A stretch of 64,000 nucleotides of DNA from Marinobacter zhanjiangensis (GTDB lineage Bacteria; Pseudomonadota; Gammaproteobacteria; Pseudomonadales; Oleiphilaceae). The notes beneath the pieces are model-generated. The model did not search any database and had not been told where the DNA came from. It saw only the letters and a list, made by a program, of their open reading frames with translations. The DNA lies in NCBI RefSeq assembly GCF_014651935.1, contig NZ_BMXV01000001.1, positions 496,001-560,000 of the forward strand, in the 5' to 3' direction. Each line of letters starts with the position of its first letter. The stretch's first letter is position 1. A program made the translations under genes and the position numbers. Positions 42,573 through 49,949 of this stretch are shown here, piece by piece.

Positions 42573-44252
42573 ATGACAATAGAAATAATTAAGAACCAAA
42601 TAGACAAATTTCTAGCCTCTGAAGTTCCTGGAGTGTTGGCTATAAAGGGCGAATGGGGAGTTGGAAAAACATTTACTTGGAACAAGTATCTCGTCGAGGC
42701 ACGGAACGAAAATCGAATAAGTTTAAAAAAATACTCCTATATTTCACTGTTTGGGATAAATTCTCTCGATGTATTCAAATATTCGATTTTCGAAAACGTT
42801 ATCGACCGAAATTTAATTGGAACGGAAGCCAATGTCGATACTTTCAAGAGAAACTCAGCAGACCTACTCGCGTCTTTAGGAAGGAAGACGGTAAAGCTTG
42901 TAAAAGGCTCTTCACTTTTGAAAGATTTTGCTCCAGCAATAGAATCTTTCTCATTTTTATCCCTAGAAAAGCATTTGATCTGTATTGATGACCTGGAACG
43001 AAAGGGGAAAAATTTATCTATTAAGGACGTAATGGGGCTCGCTTCCTTGCTAAAAGAACAAAAAAAATGCCAGGTCGTTATTTTACTCAATGATGGAGAG
43101 GAGGGACTTGAAGATTACGAAAAATATCGTGAAAAGGTGATTGATATAGAATTAGCTTTCGCACCAGAACCTAAGGAATGCGCAGATATTGCGTATTCGG
43201 ACGGCACACCATACCAAGATAGATTGAAGGAATTAACGACAAGTCTTGGTATTCGAAACATCAGAATACTTAAGAAGATTGAGCGGTTGGTAAAACTAGC
43301 TTTGCCGCTGGTAGAAGAATTCGAGCCGGAGATATCTGATCAGATCATACACTCAACTGTGCTTTTTTCTTGGAGCTACTACTGCTCTGAATCCCAAGAT
43401 AACATCCCTCCTTTAGATTTTATCACCAAAAAAGGCTATGCGCTACTTGGTATAGGAGACGACAAAATTGGTGATCAAGAAAAGAAATGGCAAACGAATT
43501 TACAAGCATATAATTATCACTTGACAGATGAGCTAGATCTTTTAATTGCTGCGGCAGTTAGAACCGGATTCTATATTGAGAATGAGATAAAAGACAAGGC
43601 AGCTTCCAAAAACCAACAGGTTATTGCTTCGAAGTCCGAAGGATCATTCTCTGAAGCCTGGAGATTGTATCATGATACGTTTAATGATAACGCTGCTGAA
43701 GTGATTGATCGACTGTACAGAAGTTTCAAGGAGAACTGTAGCTACATCACCCTTGTCAATCTAAATGGTACTGTATCTTTATTCAGAGAGTTGGGCGAAG
43801 ATAAAAGGGCATCAGAGATAATTGAGGTCTACATCGACAATCGACGCGATGAGCCAGAGCTTTTTAATTTAGAAAAAAGCGATGTTTTCGGTGATCTTCG
43901 GGATCAAGAGATTGTCGACAGGTTCGATAAGGTATACAAAGAATCGATTAAATCGGAAAGTGTCGATGATGTTTTAGAGCGTATTTCCCACACTAAAAGC
44001 TGGAATCAGCGAGACCTAGTGGTTCTTTCCAATACTAGTGTCGATGAATACTTTGAGTTATTTAAACGTACGAGCGGTCGCCGCTTGTCGATGTTTGTTA
44101 CGACCTGCTTGAGGTTTGGTCAGTTTTCAAACGCCAACGAGAAACAAATGGAAATTGCAGATAGGGCGACTGCAGCGTTAAGAATCATAGCATCCGAGAG
44201 CGAAATTAATAAACGTAGGGTTATGAAATTTGGTGTTAGTTTAGAAGATTGA
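42573..44252 (+). CDS. KAP-type P-loop NTPase
   Basis: Predicted STAND/AAA-like ATPase of the KAP group, 559 residues, AT-rich. Walker A is GEWGVGKT (residues 26-33). Walker B is LICIDD (135-140) followed by LER, the usual KAP Walker B neighbourhood. YSYISLFGINSLD after Walker A is also typical. About 330 C-terminal residues are helical and unassigned. Unlike many KAP proteins, no membrane segment is seen, so this one is probably cytosolic. KAP proteins include phage-exclusion factors such as PifA. With the HNH gene upstream it is inferred to be the sensor or switch of a two-gene defence system. Confidence 0.82.
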   Translation: MTIEIIKNQIDKFLASEVPGVLAIKGEWGVGKTFTWNKYLVEARNENRISLKKYSYISLFGINSLDVFKYSIFENVIDRNLIGTEANVDTFKRNSADLLASLGRKTVKLVKGSSLLKDFAPAIESFSFLSLEKHLICIDDLERKGKNLSIKDVMGLASLLKEQKKCQVVILLNDGEEGLEDYEKYREKVIDIELAFAPEPKECADIAYSDGTPYQDRLKELTTSLGIRNIRILKKIERLVKLALPLVEEFEPEISDQIIHSTVLFSWSYYCSESQDNIPPLDFITKKGYALLGIGDDKIGDQEKKWQTNLQAYNYHLTDELDLLIAAAVRTGFYIENEIKDKAASKNQQVIASKSEGSFSEAWRLYHDTFNDNAAEVIDRLYRSFKENCSYITLVNLNGTVSLFRELGEDKRASEIIEVYIDNRRDEPELFNLEKSDVFGDLRDQEIVDRFDKVYKESIKSESVDDVLERISHTKSWNQRDLVVLSNTSVDEYFELFKRTSGRRLSMFVTTCLRFGQFSNANEKQMEIADRATAALRIIASESEINKRRVMKFGVSLED

Positions 44253-44260
44253 AGGGAGTA

Positions 44261-44480
44261 ACTGGGACAGTCACTCCTAAAGACATTCGTGGGTAGCATA
44301 GTTAGACGTAATGCGATGAACTACACATGTTCTGAGACAGGACAGCAGGGACAGTCACTCTCAAAGCGATAACTGGGACACACACTCTCAAAAGAAACCT
44401 CAGATTGCGGACACCAGTCTCTGCGTCTGCAGCTTCTGGAAGCTTATCTGGAGCGGTAGCGGGGACAGGCGTTCTTAAAA
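44261..44480 (+). repeat. GGGACAG repeats, cluster 1 (four copies)
   Basis: Cores at 44264, 44348, 44375 (GGGACAC) and 44462, each followed by a CACTC-like tract. The third copy carries the longer tail AAAAGAAACCTCAGATT and a segment (GCAGCTTCTGGAAGCTTATCT) shared with copies near 46,413 and 46,917. They begin 8 nt after the KAP gene. Confidence 0.85.
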
Positions 44481-44570
44481 TTCCGATTCAGACAAGTTTC
44501 GCTACGCTTCCTATCTTTTTAGCAGTCGTTTTGATAGCGTGCTCTCTTTACCATGAAGAGGGGTTCTCCT

Positions 44571-44750
44571 ATGAATCAAAAAGACAGAATAGCGCTCGCC
44601 GTATCAGTAGTTTACTCTTTATGGCCCATTTTTCTCTTTGCTCAGACGGGCAAGCCCGGTGCTTTTATAGCGTTTTTTCTCCCCGTAGTGGTTTATTGGG
44701 GCTATCGCTTCTCAAAGGGTGATATTAGCTTCCTATCGCAAGATCAATAG
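44571..44750 (+). CDS. Small hypothetical membrane protein
   Basis: 59 residues starting MNQKDRIALAVSV, with GAGGGG about 7 nt before the ATG. Two hydrophobic stretches (AVSVVYSLWPIFLFA and GAFIAFFLPVVVYWGYRF) predict a two-helix hairpin. An ATG at 44553 in the same frame is less well supported. No family recognised. It lies alone between repeat clusters. Confidence 0.5.
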   Translation: MNQKDRIALAVSVVYSLWPIFLFAQTGKPGAFIAFFLPVVVYWGYRFSKGDISFLSQDQ

Positions 44751-44766
44751 CGAACCGAGGATAGCT

Positions 44767-45060
44767 GGGACATATATGGACGCCTCCCCGCAGCATGGAG
44801 AGTAACAGGGACAGTCACTCCTAACTGTTCAGAGAGGCGGGCTCAATTCCCGCCGTCTCCACCAAACAGCCGCAAGAAAGCCCCTGATTTCAAGCACAAC
44901 TGGGACAGACACTCTCAAAAGAGAGCAATAACTGGGACAGTAGAGCAATAACTGGGACAGTCACTCTAGGCGTAACCGGGACATATATGGACGCCTCCCC
45001 GGGATCAAGTCTGCCTGCCGATGAAGCGGGTGGGCAGCCAGCATAGACAGGCACTTTGAA
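44767..45060 (+). repeat. GGGACAG repeats, cluster 2, with GGGACATATATGGACGCC repeats
   Basis: GGGACAG cores at 44808, 44902, 44934 and 44954 and a related GACAGGCACTTTG at 45046. The second motif GGGACATATATGGACGCC followed by TCCCCG occurs at 44767 and 44978. After the second copy the text runs on into a TCTGCCTGCCGATGAAG segment shared with 62,870-62,890. Together with the tRNA-like remnant these fill the 347-base gap between genes. Confidence 0.85.
44835..44863 (+). other. 3' end of a tRNA or tmRNA (remnant)
   Basis: T-stem GCGGG/CCCGC around a 7-nt loop CTCAATT, then CGTCTCC, A and CCA. This is the shape of a T-arm plus acceptor 3' strand. No matching 5' half (GGAGACG) is seen upstream. 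The loop has C where TPsiC loops have T. The 3' ends of tRNA and tmRNA genes are common integration sites, so this may be a leftover attachment half-site. Confidence 0.55.
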
Positions 45061-45078
45061 ATACCCCTCAAGAAGCTC

Positions 45079-45097
45079 AAAAAGGGGTTCTGTCCCC
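45079..45097 (-). terminator. Short terminator after the 106-residue gene
   Basis: On the minus strand, right after the stop codon: GGGG, ACAGAA, CCCC, TTTTT. The first arm and loop read GGGGACAGA, so this is also a copy of the GGGACAG motif in the opposite orientation. Confidence 0.6.
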
Positions 45098-45415
45098 TTA
45101 TCGTTTGCGCGGATTAAATTCGCTGCCACAGTCGGGGCATTGCACCTTACGGCGATCGGGCGGAAGCCCCACAATGGCCTGAAGCTGAGTTTCTATGAGT
45201 GTATCCACCAGTTGGTTACGAAAGTCGACATCTGTGGCCTGGCTCCCTTTATCCCTACCTATCCTCTCCGCAAAGGGCCTAGTTGGAGCGAATCCATCCT
45301 CATACGCCTCATTCTCGTTGTATCGTTCTAGCAGCGATCTGACTTTGTCCAGATGGTCGAGAATGTCTGATTCAAGCTTGTCTTTGGGGCGATTGTATTC
45401 ACGCTTGGATGCCAT
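45098..45415 (-). CDS. Hypothetical protein with C-terminal CxxC knuckle
   Basis: 105 residues, hydrophilic, starting MASKREYNRPKDKLES. A helical region rich in Glu, Arg and Asp is followed by CPDCGSEFNPRKR at the very end, a half zinc ribbon that could pair in a dimer. No known family recognised. It overlaps the end of the upstream membrane-protein gene by 17 bp, so the two are one transcription unit. GAGGAG lies 10 nt before the ATG. Confidence 0.6.
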   Translation of the reverse strand: MASKREYNRPKDKLESDILDHLDKVRSLLERYNENEAYEDGFAPTRPFAERIGRDKGSQATDVDFRNQLVDTLIETQLQAIVGLPPDRRKVQCPDCGSEFNPRKR

Positions 45416-46025
45416 GGCGGCGAATCTCCTCAATCATTTTTTGGCTGTCGCCACTGACTTGAGAAAGCAACAGTTTCCCGGAGGGCAACGAGATCGCGTG
45501 CTGGTGTAGGAAATCCATCCAGCTGAGCATGAGCTGCCCTGCATTGTCGGCTATAAATCGCTGTCCCTGTGGGGAGCACTGGGACCATAGCACAGCGGTT
45601 CGCCCAATGGCGTCGACCGCGCTGTAGGCTGCCGTCTCATTGTGTTCGCCGTCGGGCATTTCAAAATCCGGCTGGCGCTGTTTCCCCCATATGTCCGTCA
45701 ACCGGTCATGGAGGGGAATCGGTTCTAGATCCTGGCCCGAAGTCGAGGAGGGTGGTTCCTGGCCGGGGGATAAAGGGTGGTTGCGAGAGGCTAGCCAGAT
45801 GAAGGCGACTAAGACGGCTAAGAGGAAGCCCAGAATGCTCAAGACAATGACAAACGTCTGAAGTTGGTTCAACTCGGCCAGCTTCAGCGCAGGGAAAAGG
45901 CCGGCGAACACGGCAATTACGATTAAGGCGGCTGCCCCCCAAGGGTGTCTGGCAAGCATTTCTTTCCAAGAGGAACTTGATCCCTTTTCGGAATCGTGGT
46001 CCCGCTTATTCTTTTGATCGGACAT
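45399..46025 (-). CDS. Hypothetical two-helix membrane protein
   Basis: 208 residues from the ATG at 46025 (GGGAGGG 6 nt upstream). A basic, hydrophilic N-terminus is followed by two adjacent membrane segments (about residues 28-48 and 55-77) and a soluble C-terminal domain of ~130 residues without a recognised family. The longer in-frame extension to 46079 lacks a good ribosome site. It forms a two-gene unit with the CxxC protein. Function unknown. Confidence 0.62.
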   Translation of the reverse strand: MSDQKNKRDHDSEKGSSSSWKEMLARHPWGAAALIVIAVFAGLFPALKLAELNQLQTFVIVLSILGFLLAVLVAFIWLASRNHPLSPGQEPPSSTSGQDLEPIPLHDRLTDIWGKQRQPDFEMPDGEHNETAAYSAVDAIGRTAVLWSQCSPQGQRFIADNAGQLMLSWMDFLHQHAISLPSGKLLLSQVSGDSQKMIEEIRRHGIQA

Positions 46026-46185
46026 AGCAGCCCTCCCTGTCGCCACCATGCTAAAAGGCGCCATTCTGGAGAAAAACATTATTGCGCATGTGTGCAGATG
46101 TTATTCTCCGTCGCCGGGGCATCTAATTCCCCGGCAATATCTCTAAAACTACGATATCCCCTCGAAATTGCAACTTTTGGGCACC

Positions 46186-46400
46186 AGCTTGGACATATAT
46201 GGACGCCCCCCGGTGGCAGCAAGTGGGTTACGGTTACTCGGTTACTGGGACAGACACTCTGACCAGGACAGACATCGATGCAGGGACAGACACTCTCAAA
46301 AGAAGCCTCAGATTACTGACATCATACTCAACGACCGCAGCGTCCAGAAGGTTGTCGGAGGTCGATTTCCTGTAGTCAGTATCGAAACCGGGGTTTTTCG
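46186..46400 (+). repeat. GGGACAG repeats, cluster 3
   Basis: Cores at 46247 and 46283 with CACTCTCAAAAGAAGCCTCAGATTACTG tails, preceded by a GGACATATATGGACGCC copy at 46191. The second core begins a ~120-base unit ending near 46,400 (CGATTTCC, GTAGTCAG, GGTTTTTCGG) that recurs at 46,413 and 46,917. With the following units it fills the gap 46,026-46,607. Confidence 0.85.
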
Positions 46401-46405
46401 GATCG

Positions 46406-46904
46406 AGTAACTGGGACAGGCACTCCCAAAAGAAACCTGAGATCTCAGGTTTTAGACTCAGCGCCCCCAGCTTCTGGAAGCTTATCTGAAGCCGATTTCC
46501 GGTAGTCAGCACCGAATTCCGGGTTTCGCGGACGATTCAGCCAAAATCCGGCCAAGCGGAGCCCCAGGCATGGCCCGTACGCTAATCAGTGAAGTGTTTT
46601 GGGAAGGTCAGGCCGCTGATCGTCGTCGGTCCAGATGGGCTCTGCGGTTGTCCTGATATCGGACTTCGAATTCCGTAGCTTCCGTCAGCCATTCGTCAGG
46701 TGTGAGCCCCAGTCTCTTGAGGATCAAAGGCTTGTGCTCCGGGATGCATCCCCGCTTATCTGGCTTTGCAATTCGTCCGGTATAGTCGACCAGCTCCAGG
46801 TAGTCATTGAGACTGAACAGGATGCCCCGTTGGGGCTCGTTCCTGACGGCTTCCTCGAAGTTGAGCAGCGGCTTCAGGGCCACGGGAAACTGCCTCAGGA
46901 ACAG
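46406..46904 (+). repeat. Direct duplication, copy A (repeat unit plus RAYT 3' end)
   Basis: About 500 bases starting with the GGGACAG core at 46413, its ~120-base tail, a conserved spacer (GATTCAGCCAAAATCCGGCC, GAAGTGT) and the last ~300 bases of a RAYT gene in reverse. It is repeated almost exactly at 46,910-47,416 in the same orientation. Confidence 0.85.
46608..46904 (-). pseudogene. RAYT transposase C-terminal fragment
   Basis: Reads LFLRQFPVALKPLLNFEEAV to RRAHLDRRRSAA, about 86% like the C-terminal 98 residues of the full gene next to it by eye. A TGA sits directly before LFLRQ and no catalytic region is present. It is the coding part of duplication copy A. Confidence 0.85.
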
Positions 46905-46909
46905 TCAGA

Positions 46910-47416
46910 CCGGACAGGGACAGTCACTCTCAAAAGAAACCTCAGATCGCGAACGCCAGTCTCAGCACCCGCAGCTTCTGAAACCTAATCTCAAGCCGAT
47001 TTCCGGTGGTCAGCATAGGATTCCAGGTTTTTCGGTTGATTCAGCCAAAATCCGGCCGAGCGGAGCCCCAGGCAAGGCCCGTACGTCAATCAGTGAAGTG
47101 TCTTTGGGGAGGTCAGGCCGCCGATCGTCGTCGGTCCAGGTGAGCTCTGCGGTTGTCCTGATAGCGGGCTTCGAATTCCGTGGCTTCCGCCAGCCATTCG
47201 TCGGGAGTCAGCTCTAGCCGGCTGAGGATTGGTGGCAAGTGTTCAGGGATACTTCCCCGCTTACCCGGCTTTATGATTCGACCGGTATAGTCCACCAGTT
47301 CCAGGTAGTCGTTGAGACTGAACAAGATGCCCCGTTGGGGTTCGTTCCTGACTGCTTCCTCAAAGTTGAGAAGTGGCTTCAGGGCCACGGGAAACTGCCT
47401 CAGGAACAGCTGCTCA
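46910..47416 (+). repeat. Direct duplication, copy B
   Basis: The GGGACAG core at 46917 with its CACTCTCAAAAGAAACCTCAG tail, followed by the same spacer as copy A and then the 3' end of the intact RAYT gene. The similarity to copy A stops at GGAACAG in the RAYT sequence (copy A ends at 46,904). Confidence 0.85.
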
Positions 47417-48084
47417 GTCTGAGCCTGGATGGCTTCGGATAAATTGAAGGTTGGAGCAAGCCGCTCCTTGATGCTGGTATGATCCGAGGTTTCCGGCCTT
47501 TCAGCCATCTCGGCCCGCACGGGGTTGAGATCCACGTAGGCCATGCAGCTGAGCAATGCCTGCTCGGTCAACAGGGCTTGCGATTTGAAGCGAGACTCCC
47601 AGAAATGCCCGGTACAGTCATCTTCCCGGTTGGCCTCGTTGGCGATGGATTCGTTCAGACACTTCATGAACCAGCTCAGATCTGTCAGCCGTTTTCGATA
47701 GACCTCAACCGTCCGCTCGACGTACCGATGCTCTGCCTCATGTAAAACTTCACCTGCGAGGAAACGTTGGACGATGGGCGGCCCCTTGAACAGGCTGGTC
47801 CAGCGTGCCAGTACTTCCCCATCGCTCCACTGTTTCGCCTGCTCCGGGCAGAGCTTCACCACCAGGTGGTAGTGGTTGGACATGACGGCGTAGGCGCACA
47901 GGTCAATGGCGAACAGCGAGGAAAGTAGCCGAATCCGTTCCTCGATCCATTTACGCCGATGCTCGTAGCTTATGCCAGTGTGAGAGTCGAACCCGCACAG
48001 GAAGGTGCGCCGAACGCAGCGGGAGACCACATGGTAATAGGGCGTATCAGCAACGGAGATGAGTTGTTCCCTGGGGCGAGTCAT
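47113..48084 (-). CDS. REP-associated tyrosine transposase (RAYT), Y1/HUH type
   Basis: Single-strand DNA transposase-like enzyme of the IS200/Y1 superfamily. 323 residues start MTRPREQLISVADTPYYHV. The HUH motif is H71-Y-H73 in MSNHYHLVVKL. GHFWESRFKSQALL is followed by the probable catalytic Tyr183 in AYVDLNPVRA. A basic C-terminal part ends RRAHLDRRRSAA. RAYTs are domesticated transposases that act on nearby REP-type repeats. AAGGAC lies 6 nt before the ATG. It is the only copy here with both catalytic motifs intact and full length. Confidence 0.92.
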   Translation of the reverse strand: MTRPREQLISVADTPYYHVVSRCVRRTFLCGFDSHTGISYEHRRKWIEERIRLLSSLFAIDLCAYAVMSNHYHLVVKLCPEQAKQWSDGEVLARWTSLFKGPPIVQRFLAGEVLHEAEHRYVERTVEVYRKRLTDLSWFMKCLNESIANEANREDDCTGHFWESRFKSQALLTEQALLSCMAYVDLNPVRAEMAERPETSDHTSIKERLAPTFNLSEAIQAQTEQLFLRQFPVALKPLLNFEEAVRNEPQRGILFSLNDYLELVDYTGRIIKPGKRGSIPEHLPPILSRLELTPDEWLAEATEFEARYQDNRRAHLDRRRSAA

Positions 48085-48117
48085 GCCAGTCCTTTAGCGG
48101 GTCGCAACGATTGCTGT

Positions 48118-48146
48118 ATAAAAGCAGAACGTGCTGCCTTCAGCAA
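48118..48146 (-). promoter_or_regulatory. Probable promoter of the RAYT gene
   Basis: TTGCTG, a 17-bp spacer, then TTTTAT on the minus strand. It lies in a ~80-base 5' flank (48,085-48,165) that is conserved at the third RAYT copy (63,684-63,760). The outer edge of the flank reads GTAGCTAGTG, beginning with the GTAG tetranucleotide typical of REP elements. Confidence 0.55.
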
Positions 48147-48240
48147 GTATCTACACTAGCTACCGGTATGGTGACTGTCCTCAGTCCGCTGTCCTGGCTG
48201 ATTGGCTTTGTCCGCCTGGTGCTATTTGGGGGGGCGCCGG

Positions 48241-49260
48241 TTACCGGTGCGGGAACCGGGCACCGGTTGCCAGTTGGTCCCGGGCATCTACACCGAAATG
48301 GTCCCGATATTGCCGGGGTGTCTGGTCGGTGTGGCGCCTGAAGATTTGCCGGAAAAATACCGGGTCCTGATAACCCACCGCCTGACTGACTTCCTGAACC
48401 GTAAGAGAGCTGTTCTCCAACATATGTCTGGCTGCATTGATGCGAAGTTGATGCAGATAGTTCATTGGGGTTTCGCCGGTTGCAGCCTTGAACCGCCGGG
48501 CAAAGGTTCTCTTGGTCATTGCAGCCCGCCGGGCAAGATCTTCGACCTTCACTGGGGAGCAGAAGTGGCGGAACAGCCAGTCCTGAACCCGCCGAACTGG
48601 GCTATCCTCATGGCTGATTCTTGGCGGGTCCAGGGCGTAACCGGACTGCCAGGTCCTTGGAGTTTCCAGCAACAGGGCCTGGGCGGTTTCCATGGCCACC
48701 TGATGGCCACAGTATTTCTCCACCAGGTACAGACTCAAGTCCACAGACGCGTATACGCCCCCACTGCATAACACGTTGCCTGATTCCGTCAGAAATCGCT
48801 CCGGGTGCCAGTCCACTTGTGGAAAACGTCTTCGACAGGCCTCGGCAACGCCCCAGTGAGTGGTAGCCGGTCGGCCATCAAGCAGACCTGCTTCGGCAAC
48901 CAGCGCAACCCCTGCACAAACTCCAGCTACAACAGCCCCTTGCCGGTACCAGTGGCGAAGCCAGGGATATAGGTCCTGGTTCGCTGCGCAACCCGATTCC
49001 ACATTTGCGCCGATGGCGGAAACAATAACCAGATCGGCAGTTTCCACATCGACCAGGTCGCAATCGGGTGTAAGGGTCAAGCGCACACCAGTGCGGACCG
49101 GCCGGCCAAGGTGGGCGGCCGTTCGGACCCTGAACGGTGGCTGGGCCGGGAGGCCACGCATCTCGTTCCATAGCCGGCCTGCACAGCCGAAGATTTCCAC
49201 GGGTGCTACTGCCGTGGAGGGCATGCCACCCTCGACCAGCGTAACCACAACCTCGATCAT
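48241..49260 (-). CDS. GlxA-family AraC-type transcriptional regulator
   Basis: Transcription factor with an N-terminal DJ-1/PfpI amidotransferase-like domain (residues ~1-190; nucleophile-elbow-like AGVCAGVALVAEAGLL) and a C-terminal AraC helix-turn-helix pair (about 225-325; VEDLARRAAMTKRTFARRFK, VSQAVGYQDPVFFRQIFRR). GlxA-type regulators often control amine, betaine or nitrogen metabolism. The effector here is unknown. Reads away from the GFA gene with a 123-bp shared upstream region. Confidence 0.9.
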   Translation of the reverse strand: MIEVVVTLVEGGMPSTAVAPVEIFGCAGRLWNEMRGLPAQPPFRVRTAAHLGRPVRTGVRLTLTPDCDLVDVETADLVIVSAIGANVESGCAANQDLYPWLRHWYRQGAVVAGVCAGVALVAEAGLLDGRPATTHWGVAEACRRRFPQVDWHPERFLTESGNVLCSGGVYASVDLSLYLVEKYCGHQVAMETAQALLLETPRTWQSGYALDPPRISHEDSPVRRVQDWLFRHFCSPVKVEDLARRAAMTKRTFARRFKAATGETPMNYLHQLRINAARHMLENSSLTVQEVSQAVGYQDPVFFRQIFRRHTDQTPRQYRDHFGVDARDQLATGARFPHR

Positions 49261-49383
49261 CCGATGACCTCCGTGTTGGCAGGAACACCTCCTTATCTTG
49301 TCATTTTCGACCCTTCCCGACGAGTCCTGACGCCAACATACTGAGGTTGTTCGTCGGCCATCCAGAAAAAAAGGAGATGCGGT

Positions 49384-49821
49384 ATGAACGTCACTCAGAC
49401 TTATACTGCCAGCTGTTTCTGCGGTTCGGTGGAGTTGGCTTTAACGGGGGAACCGGAGGCCCAGGGGTACTGCCACTGCGAATCCTGCAGGCTCTGGTCC
49501 GCCGGGCCCGTCAATGCCTTTACCCTTTGGCGGCCTGAAGCCCTGACCATTGAACAGGGCGAAACCCATATCACCGGGTTCAGCAAAACACCTCAAAGCC
49601 ACCGAAAGTGGTGTACCCGGTGTGGTGGCCACCTGTTTACCGAGCACCCTGACCTCGGGCTGATAGACGTGTATGCAGCCCTTTTGAAGGAATTCCCGTT
49701 CCAACCCGCAGTCCACGTGCATTACCAGGAGCGGGTTCTGCCCATCGAGGACGGCTTGCCAAAGCTCAGGGATGTACCGGTGGAGATGGGAGGTTCGGGT
49801 GAAGAGTTGCCAGAGCACTAG
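49384..49821 (+). CDS. GFA (glutathione-dependent formaldehyde-activating enzyme-like) family protein
   Basis: Zinc-binding CENP-V/GFA fold, 145 residues. The Cys ligands are seen in SCFCGSVEL, YCHCESCRLWS and KWCTRCGGHLF. Family members are usually annotated as formaldehyde-activating but most have no proven activity. AAGGAG before the ATG. Divergent from the GlxA-type regulator, which may control it (inference). Confidence 0.88.
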   Translation: MNVTQTYTASCFCGSVELALTGEPEAQGYCHCESCRLWSAGPVNAFTLWRPEALTIEQGETHITGFSKTPQSHRKWCTRCGGHLFTEHPDLGLIDVYAALLKEFPFQPAVHVHYQERVLPIEDGLPKLRDVPVEMGGSGEELPEH

Positions 49822-49897
49822 ATATTCTTCCACAGGGCGAGAACGGTAGAAAAACCCTGGGATTTCTCCCCTCAGTCTCGGTGCCAGAGTGGGTCGA

Positions 49898-49947
49898 ATA
49901 ACTGGGACAGACACTCTCAAAAGAAACCTCCGCTCTGGCAGGGACAG
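49898..49947 (+). repeat. GGGACAG repeats, cluster 4
   Basis: Cores at 49904 (with ACACTCTCAAAAGAAACCTC tail) and 49941. The second ends directly at the stop codon of the TPR gene. Confidence 0.8.
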
Positions 49948-49949
49948 GC

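Noticed and set aside
44835-44863. A functional tRNA gene
   Set aside because: Only the T-arm and acceptor 3' strand are present, with an altered T-loop.
44261-45060. CRISPR array from the regularly worded repeats
   Set aside because: Spacing is irregular, the repeat is short and variable, and no cas genes are present.
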